A stretch of 64,000 nucleotides of DNA from positions 558,001 through 622,000 of the forward strand of contig OZ242263.1 in assembly GCA_965207125.1 (NCBI GenBank), given 5' to 3'. The notes below the pieces were generated by a model that saw only the letters and a list, made by a program, of their open reading frames with translations, was not told the origin of the DNA and did not search any database. Shown piece by piece: positions 27,986 to 36,438 of this stretch (position 1 is the first letter of the stretch; each line of letters starts with the position of its first letter). This DNA comes from G965207125 sp965207125 (GTDB lineage Bacteria > Pseudomonadota > Alphaproteobacteria > Puniceispirillales > UBA1172). Made by a program: the position numbers and the translations under genes.

Positions 27986-28008
27986 ATAACGAGATAGAGA
28001 TACCAGTC

Positions 28009-28680
28009 ATGCTCACGAAAAAACAACGCGATATCTTAACCATCCTGACTGAATACATAGAACAGCATGGAATTGCCCCAAGTTTTGATGAATTATGCCC
28101 GGCCACTGGACTTAAATCAAAATCAGGGATTCATCGACTTCTTTCTGGGCTTGAGGAACGTGGCTATATTCGCCGTCTCCACAATCGCGCGCGGGCCGTT
28201 GAAATCCTGCGCTGTGCCGATGGCAGTCCGTATGTTTATAAAGCCATGAGGAAAATCAATGCCCGCGCCGCTGAAAGTCATGATGAGAACCACAGCGAAG
28301 ACACCCAGATTCCCTTGCTTGGTAAAATCGCCGCCGGAACACCCATTACCGCAATCTCAAACCCTACTGATCACATTACCATCCCTGACCATATGCTTGG
28401 CCAAGGCGAGCATTTCGCCCTTACCATCGAGGGTAGTTCGATGGTCGATGCCGGTATTCTCGATGGCGATACCGTCATCATCCAACGCGCTGAGACCGCG
28501 CAAAATGGTGATATCGTTGTCGCGCTGATCGACGATGAGGAAGCAACCTTAAAACGCCTTCGCCGCAAAGGTGATAGCATCGCTCTTGAACCCGCTAACG
28601 AGTACCATGAAACCCGCATTTTTGGCCCTGATCATGTGCGCGTGCAAGGGCTTTTGGTCGGGCTTATTCGCCGCTATTAA
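28009..28680 (+). CDS. lexA: LexA repressor (SOS regulator)
   Basis: LexA represses DNA-damage genes and cleaves itself when RecA is activated. The 223-residue protein starts at the ATG at 28009 (MLTKKQRDIL), as in other alphaproteobacteria; an upstream in-frame TTG would add 14 unrelated residues. Residues 1-65 are the winged helix-turn-helix. The cleavage site is Ala109-Gly110 in GKIAAGTP, the catalytic serine is Ser144 in EGSSMVD, and the lysine is Lys182 in EATLKRL. All catalytic features are present. A candidate LexA box lies just upstream. Confidence 0.97.
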   Translation: MLTKKQRDILTILTEYIEQHGIAPSFDELCPATGLKSKSGIHRLLSGLEERGYIRRLHNRARAVEILRCADGSPYVYKAMRKINARAAESHDENHSEDTQIPLLGKIAAGTPITAISNPTDHITIPDHMLGQGEHFALTIEGSSMVDAGILDGDTVIIQRAETAQNGDIVVALIDDEEATLKRLRRKGDSIALEPANEYHETRIFGPDHVRVQGLLVGLIRRY

Positions 28681-28830
28681 CCAATAGTCATCGCTCTCTT
28701 GAGCAATCAACACTCCACAAAACACCGCGGCTGAAATCGATGATAAAGCCTCGGTTATGCTTGGCACTTAGCCTGATATCATGGTAATTATTCACCGCAA
28801 TCCACCGTGGCTGGGAAGGGCCGATTTCTC

Positions 28831-30210
28831 ATGAGTGTTGTTACCCGATTTGCTCCATCACCGACAGGCTTTCTGCATATTGGCGGCGCGCGCACCGCGC
28901 TGTTCAATTACCTCCTCGCGCGGCATCATGGTGGAAAATATCTACTGAGGATAGAGGATACCGATAAAGCCCGCCAAACCGGTGAAGCGATCGATGCGAT
29001 TCTAGACGGATTGGATTGGCTCTGTTTGCCCGGTGATGAAGAACCGCTTTATCAGTCATCCCGCGCAGAACGTCATGCTGAAATAGCAAAGCAATTGCTT
29101 GATCAGGGGTTAGCGTATCGGTGTTATCTGACCAGCAGTGAGTTGGGCGATATGCGCGAGGACGCGCGCAAGATCGGTTATCCGATCCGTAGCCCTTGGC
29201 GCGATAAGCCCGCGCATGAGGCTCCCGATTTACCTTATGTCGTTCGCCTTAAAATGCCCACCAGTGGCGAAACTACCATCGATGACTTGGTGCAAGGCAA
29301 GGTCACGGTCGCCCATCAGCACTTAGATGACCTGATCATGCTACGCAGTGACGGCACGCCGACTTATATGCTGGCGGTGGTGGCGGATGATCATGATATG
29401 GGCGTCACCTATGTGGTCAGGGGCGATGATCATCTCAACAACGCTTTTCGCCAGCAGAAAATTATAGAGATGCTGGATTGGCCGCAACCCGCTTACGCCC
29501 ATATCCCCCTGATTCATGGCAGTGATGGCGCTAAACTCTCCAAGCGACACGGAGCGTTATCTGTCATGGAATATAAAGACATGGGATATTTGCCCGAGGC
29601 GATGAATAATTACCTGCTCCGTCTCGGTTGGTCGCATGGAAACGATGAGGTGATCAGTCGTGAGGAGGCGATCGGGTGGTTTTGTCTTAAAAACATTGGC
29701 AAGAGCGAGGCGCGGTTTGATCAAGATAAATTGACCGCACTTAACGCTACGTATCTGAAAAACCTCGATGATGAAAAAATCGCCCAGATCATCACCGGCG
29801 ATGACCAAGTCAACGATGAGATTAGAGAGCGGCTGATACGCCTTGCTCCAGCTATCAAAAAACGTGCCGAGAAAACCGATGATTTATGCAGGATGGCGCA
29901 ATTCGTGATTGAAGAGACCCCGCACCTATCGCCAGACGACGCACGCGAGGTTTTGACGGATTCGTCTATCGGTCATCTAAAACTGTTCGCAGAAGAATAC
30001 CCACAAGAAGAACAAGACCTCGAAGCAATACAGGCATGGTTTAGCGACTGGTGTAATAAAACGGGATTACATCTGCGCGAGATAGCCCCCGCTTTACGGG
30101 TTGCTTTGACTGGACAAAAGCAATCAGTCGATATCCCGCGAATCCTTTACGCCCTAGGAAAAAGCGAAACGGTCAAAAGAATAAACCATAGTTTGCAAAA
30201 AAGCCGTTAA
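28831..30210 (+). CDS. gltX: Glutamate--tRNA ligase
   Basis: This class I aminoacyl-tRNA synthetase charges tRNA-Glu. The 459-residue protein has the HIGH-type motif at residues 16-19 (FLHIGGAR) and the KMSKS-type motif KLSKR at 235-239, with the anticodon-binding helical domain at the C-terminus. The ATG at 28831 is preferred over an in-frame GTG at 28807 because GGGAAGGG stands before it and family N-termini start near here. The upstream 150-bp gap to lexA is where many relatives carry comEC; nothing recognisable remains there. Confidence 0.97.
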   Translation: MSVVTRFAPSPTGFLHIGGARTALFNYLLARHHGGKYLLRIEDTDKARQTGEAIDAILDGLDWLCLPGDEEPLYQSSRAERHAEIAKQLLDQGLAYRCYLTSSELGDMREDARKIGYPIRSPWRDKPAHEAPDLPYVVRLKMPTSGETTIDDLVQGKVTVAHQHLDDLIMLRSDGTPTYMLAVVADDHDMGVTYVVRGDDHLNNAFRQQKIIEMLDWPQPAYAHIPLIHGSDGAKLSKRHGALSVMEYKDMGYLPEAMNNYLLRLGWSHGNDEVISREEAIGWFCLKNIGKSEARFDQDKLTALNATYLKNLDDEKIAQIITGDDQVNDEIRERLIRLAPAIKKRAEKTDDLCRMAQFVIEETPHLSPDDAREVLTDSSIGHLKLFAEEYPQEEQDLEAIQAWFSDWCNKTGLHLREIAPALRVALTGQKQSVDIPRILYALGKSETVKRINHSLQKSR

Positions 30211-30268
30211 TTGACTATAGTGGTCCGTTCAACATCCGATAAGATCGATAATATAAGGGAGTGGCAAG

Positions 30269-31576
30269 ATGGCTGATGACAAGAAAAAGCGTGTCGTAAC
30301 CATGACCGACAGTATGACCGGTAAAAGCTTGGAGTTGCCTGTCCTTAACGGTGTTGAGGGTGCACCGGTCATTGATATCAGAGGAATCCACAAGGAAACT
30401 GGGCTCTTTACCTTTGATCCGGGCTTCACCGCCACCGCTGCGTGCAAATCCAAACTCACCTTTATAGACGGCGATGAAGGTTTGCTGATGCACGGAGGGT
30501 ACAGCATCGATGAACTCGCGGAAAAAAGCGATTTTCTTGAAGTCTCATATCTGTTGCTTAATGGGAAGTTGCCTAGCAAAGAACAGAAACTGGAATTCGA
30601 TCGAGCCATTACGCTGCATACGATGGTGCACGAGCAGATCATGACCTTTTTTCGCGGTTTCCGGCGGGACGCTCACCCCATGGCGATTCTTTGCGGCGTC
30701 ACTGGCGCGCTATCCGCTTTCTATCATGATTCGACCGATATCAGCGATCCCGTTCAACGCATGGTCGCATCCCGCCGTTTGATCGCCAAGATGCCAACCC
30801 TCGCATCGATGGCCTTCAAATACTCACTCGGACAACCCTTTAACTATCCGAAGAATGACCTCAATTACTCTGAGAACTTTCTGCATATGTGCTTCGCCAC
30901 GCCAACCGAAGAGTACAAAATCAACCCTGTGCTCGCTGATGCCATGGATAAAATTCTGATTCTCCACGCTGATCATGAGCAAAACGCCTCGACCTCCACT
31001 GTGCGCCTCGCCGGCTCATCAGGCGCAAACCCGTTCGCCTGCATCGCCGCTGGAATTGCTGCACTTTGGGGCCCGGCCCATGGCGGCGCCAATGAAGCTG
31101 TCCTTAATATGCTTGGTGAGATCGGCGACCGGTCGCGGATTCCTGAATACATCAAGCGCGCTAGGGACAAGGAAGACCCCTTCAGACTCTTTGGTTTCGG
31201 GCATCGGGTCTATAAGAGTTTTGATCCCCGCGCCCGTGTCATGCGTAATGCTTGTCATGACGTGCTTAAACAACTTGGAATCAAAAAAGAACCGCTTTTG
31301 GAGATTGCACTCGAATTGGAAGAGATCGCGTTAAAAGACAGCTATTTCATCGAGAAACAACTCTACCCCAATGTCGATTTTTATTCGGGAATCATTCTGA
31401 AAGCCATGGGGTTCCCCACCTCGATGTTCACTGTTCTTTTTGCGGTTGCACGAACAGTCGGATGGATATCACAGTGGAAAGAGATGATTGAGGATCCTAT
31501 GCAGCGAATCGGACGTCCGAGACAGCTCTATATTGGCCCCGAACAAAAACCTTACGTGCCGATCGATAAACGCTAG
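30269..31576 (+). CDS. gltA: Citrate synthase
   Basis: Type II (hexameric) citrate synthase condenses acetyl-CoA and oxaloacetate, opening the TCA cycle. The 435-residue protein has the catalytic residues His271 (WGPAHGGANE), His312 (GFGHRVYKS) and Asp370 (YPNVDFYSG). AAGGGAG precedes the start. The gene follows gltX by 58 nt, which include a TTGACT that could be a -35 element. Its stop overlaps the convergent lpxB stop by 4 nt. Confidence 0.97.
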   Translation: MADDKKKRVVTMTDSMTGKSLELPVLNGVEGAPVIDIRGIHKETGLFTFDPGFTATAACKSKLTFIDGDEGLLMHGGYSIDELAEKSDFLEVSYLLLNGKLPSKEQKLEFDRAITLHTMVHEQIMTFFRGFRRDAHPMAILCGVTGALSAFYHDSTDISDPVQRMVASRRLIAKMPTLASMAFKYSLGQPFNYPKNDLNYSENFLHMCFATPTEEYKINPVLADAMDKILILHADHEQNASTSTVRLAGSSGANPFACIAAGIAALWGPAHGGANEAVLNMLGEIGDRSRIPEYIKRARDKEDPFRLFGFGHRVYKSFDPRARVMRNACHDVLKQLGIKKEPLLEIALELEEIALKDSYFIEKQLYPNVDFYSGIILKAMGFPTSMFTVLFAVARTVGWISQWKEMIEDPMQRIGRPRQLYIGPEQKPYVPIDKR

Positions 31577-32730
31577 TTACTGCCGCGCACGGATTCGAGA
31601 ATAGCCTTTCGGCACGCTTGCCCAAAACGCCGCTTGCCACGTTGCATAACGAGGGATAATTTCTCCACCATCGCGCTAAAGCGAAAAGCCTCAGGCTCAT
31701 CCATCACCGCCAAAACACGACCAGCAATATATGGCGCACTCCCTCGCCCCGCCCAGATAAATTCGTAAAGCCTCTCGCCTAGAATTTTATTGGGCAGAAC
31801 GATGCTTTCCTCATCGACAAGCAATTTCCCAGCGGCATAGGTAATCACATCTGAGTGGTAGATAACAACGCCATTAAGCCCGGCCAGAGCCGCCTCAAGC
31901 GCGACTGTGCCTGAACAGATCATCCCTGCATCCCCCGCCGCTAGGGCCATCATGATATTTTCGTTGCCGCCAGCGACAAGACGAATCCGCGGATGATCAC
32001 CAAGAAGGGATACGATCCGATCATGCATATAAGGCGATGCGGGTAAAATCGGTACGATGTCAGGACGCGAGGTGTGAATACGCTCTTCAGCCTCAATCAT
32101 CTTAGGCAAAAGCCTTTTGATCTCGCCACCGCGACTGCCGGGCAACAGCACCAAAACCCTATCATTTTCATTCAAGCCAAGCGAGGCGCGCGCCTCAGAC
32201 CGGCTAGGGATTGTTGCCTCAAGTAAAGGGTGGCCGACAAAATCAGCGGTAAGGCCATGACAGGTAAAATATTCCGGCTCGAAGGGAAAAAGGCACAACA
32301 GGCGATCGATAGAACGGCTTAGTTTTTTCGCGCGCCAACCGCCCCAAGCCCAGACGGTCGGGGCCACAAGATGAATAATTGGTGCGCTCCAACCTGTTTT
32401 TGCCATCGCTTTCTTAAGTCTCCGCGCGAAAGTCGCCGAAAAGGCCTTGGCGTCTATCGTCAAAACTGCGTCAGGGCGGCGATCGAGAATAACTGCAATC
32501 AGCTCATCAGCCAGTGCTAAAAGGCGAGGTACTGACAGAAGCGAATCTAGCAGACCAAGCGTCATCAGAGATTCCTGCGGTGCGAGGTTATCAAAACCCA
32601 TCCCGCGCATCTTGAGACCGCCAACGCCAAAATAACGCGTCTCCTCACCAAAACTCATCATGATCTCGCTGCCAAGCAAATCGGCTGAAGCCTCACCCGC
32701 TAGGATAAAGAGAGTATCCAGACGCTTCAC
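31573..32730 (-). CDS. lpxB: Lipid-A-disaccharide synthase
   Basis: LpxB joins UDP-2,3-diacylglucosamine and lipid X to form the lipid A disaccharide at the inner membrane. The 385-residue GT19 protein has the N-terminal LFILAGEASADLLGS, the central PTVWAWGGWRAKK, VGHPLLE, VLLPGSRGGEI and a C-terminal SGTVALEAAL nucleotide-sugar block. The start is GTG at 32730, overlapping the lpxI stop as GTGA. It is the last gene of the long leftward block and overlaps gltA by 4 nt tail to tail. Confidence 0.96.
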   Translation of the reverse strand: MKRLDTLFILAGEASADLLGSEIMMSFGEETRYFGVGGLKMRGMGFDNLAPQESLMTLGLLDSLLSVPRLLALADELIAVILDRRPDAVLTIDAKAFSATFARRLKKAMAKTGWSAPIIHLVAPTVWAWGGWRAKKLSRSIDRLLCLFPFEPEYFTCHGLTADFVGHPLLEATIPSRSEARASLGLNENDRVLVLLPGSRGGEIKRLLPKMIEAEERIHTSRPDIVPILPASPYMHDRIVSLLGDHPRIRLVAGGNENIMMALAAGDAGMICSGTVALEAALAGLNGVVIYHSDVITYAAGKLLVDEESIVLPNKILGERLYEFIWAGRGSAPYIAGRVLAVMDEPEAFRFSAMVEKLSLVMQRGKRRFGQACRKAILESVRGSN

Positions 32731-33542
32731 CGCCCGACACCTTTAAGCGTCATCCCGCAACGCTGTGCCATTTCGAAGGTTTTCTGCTTGTCAGCGATTA
32801 AGACCTCCTCTGCTTCTAGTGCTATAGTTTTTATCCCCGCTTGGTATGCGCGCTCGATAGTCTCGAGGCCGACCACCGGCATATCTAAATTCCGATCCTG
32901 ACCCGATTTTAGCATTTTGACCAGAATAGGCGGGCGCATCGACGGATTGGCCAGCGTGGATGCACGATCAATCATCGCATTCGTGCCTTCCGCGGCCTCA
33001 ATCGCCAAAACGTAATTTTCCTGTATCACCAACCCCTGGCCAACATCATGCGCCCCGAGACTTTGAAGAATTGAAACCCCGCGCGCGATCGATAGCTCAT
33101 CGGCTGCATCAGGGTCTTGGCCGACCATCACCCCCTTATTGGCAAAATGATTAGATAAGAGTGTATGAGAGTCAGCGATATTCAGCCCGTGTTCCGCAAA
33201 CAACGCGGCAATTTTCTTGAGAGCAGCGTCATCAGCTTGTCCCCACGCTTGATCGAGCAGTTTTTCCGTCTCAGAATCAACTTCGAGCTCATTCAGTGAT
33301 GGACGTATGAATTTACCAATGATTACAATATCATGGCAATCTGCATCTTTGAAAAATGCGATGATCTTACCTATTAATCCCACCGAAATTACCTCGACAG
33401 GATGATTATATTCGCCATCAGCGATGCCGTCCAAGGCAACGATAACCGGGGTAATTCCCTTCTCGGCTAGGTCATCAGCGATTAACGCGGGCAACAGGCC
33501 GCCACCTGCGATTATACCCAGCTGCGTCTGCTCATGACTCAT
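32727..33542 (-). CDS. lpxI: UDP-2,3-diacylglucosamine pyrophosphatase LpxI
   Basis: LpxI hydrolyses UDP-2,3-diacylglucosamine to lipid X. It replaces LpxH in alphaproteobacteria and has no sequence relation to it. The protein (DUF1009 family) starts with LGIIAGGGLLPALIA and ends with the C-terminal domain containing MRPPILVKMLK, DMPVVGLETIE and CGMTLKGVGR. The ATG at 33542 (271 residues) is preferred to a TTG five codons earlier and overlaps lpxA by 11 nt, so it is probably translationally coupled. Genomic position between lpxA and lpxB is the standard one. Confidence 0.95.
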   Translation of the reverse strand: MSHEQTQLGIIAGGGLLPALIADDLAEKGITPVIVALDGIADGEYNHPVEVISVGLIGKIIAFFKDADCHDIVIIGKFIRPSLNELEVDSETEKLLDQAWGQADDAALKKIAALFAEHGLNIADSHTLLSNHFANKGVMVGQDPDAADELSIARGVSILQSLGAHDVGQGLVIQENYVLAIEAAEGTNAMIDRASTLANPSMRPPILVKMLKSGQDRNLDMPVVGLETIERAYQAGIKTIALEAEEVLIADKQKTFEMAQRCGMTLKGVGR

Positions 33543-34353
33543 GGGTTTTATGATCAAAAAGAGGTTGCGTGATCACACGAGCATGGTAGCCATCGATAAA
33601 ATGCAGAATCTCGGCAATATCCATGCTGTTGATATATTTTTCTCTGATCGATGCTAGACGTTCTTTGAACGTCCCCCCTGATTTGAACAGATCATTGTAA
33701 GCTTGACGCAGGGTTTGGATTCTTGCTTTATCAAAACCCTGTTGTTTCAGCCCCACTACGTTCAAACCCTGCAAATAACATGGCGAACCCTTGATTCTAG
33801 CAAAGGGCGTTACATCATTAACCACCGCTGATTTGCCGCCGACCATCACATTGCGGCCAATCCTCACCCGTTGCTGGATAGCAGTGGATGCACCTATAAA
33901 CGTGTTTGCGCCAATCTGAACATGACCACCAATATGAACGTTATTGGCGATCAATACGTGATTGGCAACCGAGGAGTCATGGCCGATGTGGCAGCCAACC
34001 ATAATAAAACAGCTGCTGCCAATTGTTGTTGTCATCCGATCAAGTTTAGTGCCTCTGTGCATGGTGACATGCTCACGAATAATGTTATCATCACCGATGG
34101 TCAGCGTCGAGGGCTCGCCTTGGTATTTAGTATGCTGAGGCTCTTTACCCAAAACAGTGAAAGGAAAAACCTTGTTGTTCTTGCCGAGAATCGTAGCCCC
34201 ATCAATGACCACCGATTGATGCAAAACACAGCCATCACCTATTCTGGTCTCTCGCCCAATGAAACAAAAAGGGCCAATTTCTACATTATCGCCAATAACC
34301 GCTCCATCCTCAATGATGGCTGTCGGGTGAATGACTGGCGTCACTTTCACCAT
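33532..34353 (-). CDS. lpxA: Acyl-ACP--UDP-N-acetylglucosamine O-acyltransferase
   Basis: LpxA adds a 3-hydroxyacyl chain to UDP-GlcNAc, the first step of lipid A synthesis. The 273-residue protein is a left-handed beta helix of hexapeptide repeats (VIHPTAIIEDGAVIGDNVEIG and so on). It has the catalytic-histidine region CHIGHDS and the C-terminal helical domain containing LNVVGLKQQGF. GGAG lies about 9 nt before the ATG. It sits between fabZ and lpxI in the lipid A cluster. Confidence 0.97.
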   Translation of the reverse strand: MVKVTPVIHPTAIIEDGAVIGDNVEIGPFCFIGRETRIGDGCVLHQSVVIDGATILGKNNKVFPFTVLGKEPQHTKYQGEPSTLTIGDDNIIREHVTMHRGTKLDRMTTTIGSSCFIMVGCHIGHDSSVANHVLIANNVHIGGHVQIGANTFIGASTAIQQRVRIGRNVMVGGKSAVVNDVTPFARIKGSPCYLQGLNVVGLKQQGFDKARIQTLRQAYNDLFKSGGTFKERLASIREKYINSMDIAEILHFIDGYHARVITQPLFDHKTHES

Positions 34354-34365
34354 GTGCCCTAACTC

Positions 34366-34821
34366 CTAACGTTTACCTTCAATACCCATTGCTGAAAATG
34401 ATGCAATCGCGACTTTTTGCTCATCTCTTAGAATTTTACCGTCAAATTTATACAGAGCCCCCTTACCCCCAACAATATTAACATGCAACTCAAGATAATC
34501 GCCCGGACGAACCGGCGCATAAAAACGTGCTTTTGTTACTTCGGCAAGGAATATATTTATTTCATCTAAATTAAGCTTTTTTGTATAGCTAATCAGTGCG
34601 GCCGCTGTCTGCGCTAGCGATTCAACGAGCAATACACCAGGGACGACGGGAAAACCGGGATAATGCCCAGGAAGATAAGGTTCAATCGCTGAGACCGCCT
34701 TGATTCCGATCGCTGATTCACCGGCAACGATATGCTTGATTTTATCCACCAGCAAAAACGGAGGACGGTGAGGAATAATCTTGATGAGATCGTCATACTC
34801 AAGGGTCTCTTTACTAGTCAT
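34366..34821 (-). CDS. fabZ: 3-hydroxyacyl-ACP dehydratase FabZ
   Basis: FabZ dehydrates 3-hydroxyacyl-ACP in fatty acid elongation. The 151-residue hot-dog-fold protein carries the catalytic His53 in GHYPGFPVVPG and Glu67 in LLVESLAQ, and the IPHRPPFLLVDK start block. The ATG overlaps the lpxD stop by 4 nt. Its place between lpxD and lpxA reflects competition for the same hydroxyacyl-ACP pool. Confidence 0.97.
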   Translation of the reverse strand: MTSKETLEYDDLIKIIPHRPPFLLVDKIKHIVAGESAIGIKAVSAIEPYLPGHYPGFPVVPGVLLVESLAQTAAALISYTKKLNLDEINIFLAEVTKARFYAPVRPGDYLELHVNIVGGKGALYKFDGKILRDEQKVAIASFSAMGIEGKR

Positions 34822-35852
34822 GATCCGGAATCCTTAGTTTTATTACGTATGTCTCTTGCCATTTTTCGCATCACGATAACTTGATTTTGAAACTCTTTGA
34901 TCGGCACAGCGGGAAATCCACCCATTATCATATTATTACCAATATCTTTAGTGATACCTGATCTTGCGGCAAAAATATTATCATCCCCGATCTTAACATG
35001 ATCTTTCACGCCAACATCACCCCCTAGCAGATTACGCTTACCGATCTCAACCGATCCTGAAATGCCAGACTGGGAACATATAACTGTTCCATCACCGATC
35101 ACCACATTATGACCGATCTGGCAAATACTGTCTATCATCACGTGATTGCCAATCTGCGTGTTATCGAGCATGCCTCTGTCTATATTCGTGTTAACCCCAA
35201 CATAAACATGATCGCCGATACAAACCTTGCCCACATGAGGAATAAGCCCCCCCTTGCCCTCACTAACACCGAAACCAATATGACCAATCACGCACCCTGC
35301 GCTGAAATGGCAATGATCACCCATCACCGTTTCTTCTATTTTGACATGGGTTTCAATCCGGCAGTCTTTGCCAATCACCACGTTTGCACCGATGCTCGCA
35401 AGACCATCGATGATCGTATCATCCCCGATCTCAACTCCATGGCCGATGATTGTGAATGCGCCAATCTCAACGTTTTTGCCGACCAGTGCGTCTTCCGCAA
35501 TCACCGCCGTCGGATGAATAACCCCGATGCTTTTTTTCGGTGGGAATAGCGCCTCGATAACATCGGTAAAGCACTCTTTTGGTTTTTCGGCCGTGATCAC
35601 TGTCGTCTCAGGCGGCAGAATAGGCGCAAGATCATCAGTCGTGAGGCACACCACGCTGTCCTTCGCTATGAGGGTTTTGGCCATTTTCTCATTATCAACA
35701 AAGCAGATAGAGTCAACGCACGGATTATTCGCCGGACGCACCGAAGTCACCCGCTGGTCTTCACGCCCTCTGAACAGCCTGCCCTTGGTTATCTGGAGTA
35801 TCTCGCGGACAGAAACAGGGCGCTTAGCGCGCCTAATAATTTCATTCGCCAT
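34818..35852 (-). CDS. lpxD: UDP-3-O-(3-hydroxyacyl)glucosamine N-acyltransferase
   Basis: LpxD attaches the second acyl chain in lipid A synthesis. The 344-residue protein has an N-terminal uridine-binding domain and a long hexapeptide-repeat helix (for example HPTAVIAEDALVGKNVEIGA), with the catalytic-histidine region GHIGFGVSEG. The frame is open 33 codons farther upstream, but the ATG at 35852 (MANEIIRRAKRPVS) overlaps the ompH stop by 11 nt and matches the family N-terminus. Confidence 0.95.
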   Translation of the reverse strand: MANEIIRRAKRPVSVREILQITKGRLFRGREDQRVTSVRPANNPCVDSICFVDNEKMAKTLIAKDSVVCLTTDDLAPILPPETTVITAEKPKECFTDVIEALFPPKKSIGVIHPTAVIAEDALVGKNVEIGAFTIIGHGVEIGDDTIIDGLASIGANVVIGKDCRIETHVKIEETVMGDHCHFSAGCVIGHIGFGVSEGKGGLIPHVGKVCIGDHVYVGVNTNIDRGMLDNTQIGNHVMIDSICQIGHNVVIGDGTVICSQSGISGSVEIGKRNLLGGDVGVKDHVKIGDDNIFAARSGITKDIGNNMIMGGFPAVPIKEFQNQVIVMRKMARDIRNKTKDSGS

Positions 35853-36438
35853 CAGTGTCTCGGTCTTTGCCTGAAAGCGTGATTTTGACGTCTTTTGTTT
35901 GCCCATCAAGACGAACCAAAGCTTCATCAGAGATGTCAAAACCGGTATCAAAAATCACCACGTCCTGCCTTTGCAAAACGATAGAAAAGCCGCGCTCGGA
36001 CGCGATTTCTGAAATGATCTGCAACAACAGTTTTCGAACCTGATCATCAGCTTGACGCAATACCTTATCAAAATTGCGGCGTTGTATCTGAACATCCTGC
36101 TGAATCCTGAGCACCCGATTTTCAAAATCTTTTTTACGGCGATTAAACTCATTTTCATCCAGAATATCTCTTTGTGCGGTTAAATCCGCCTCAGCTTGCC
36201 GTAACTCGTCATTCTCGCGTTCGATGATCTCTTGAAATTTGCGCGTTTCTTCATCGATGACCTCGCGAATCTTATTGATTGCCACCGACCGATCCATCAC
36301 GCCGTTTACATCGACAATCCCTGCTGTAAAGGCCTGGTTTGTCGTCCTGCTCGTATTATCAGACTGCGCTTGTGCCAATCCTGACACAGCAAGTGTCATC
36401 AGAAAGGCGAGCAGTATCTGTCGCGCCCCCCGTATCAT
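35842..36438 (-). CDS. OmpH/Skp-family periplasmic chaperone
   Basis: This is a 198-residue Skp-like chaperone that escorts unfolded outer-membrane proteins to BamA. A signal peptide is evident (hydrophobic LLAFLMTLAVSGLA, cleavage near AQAQ, residue 24-25). The mature part is a long charged helical coiled-coil region (about 60-140) followed by a short beta segment (FSIVLQRQDVVIFDTG). Its ATG overlaps the bamA stop by 4 nt. The gene is between bamA and lpxD as in most proteobacteria. Confidence 0.9.
   Translation of the reverse strand: MIRGARQILLAFLMTLAVSGLAQAQSDNTSRTTNQAFTAGIVDVNGVMDRSVAINKIREVIDEETRKFQEIIERENDELRQAEADLTAQRDILDENEFNRRKKDFENRVLRIQQDVQIQRRNFDKVLRQADDQVRKLLLQIISEIASERGFSIVLQRQDVVIFDTGFDISDEALVRLDGQTKDVKITLSGKDRDTDGE

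Noticed and set aside
35109..35549. 146-codon plus-strand frame opposite lpxD
   Set aside because: It is a mirror of the hexapeptide-repeat coding pattern of lpxD, with no start context or known similarity.
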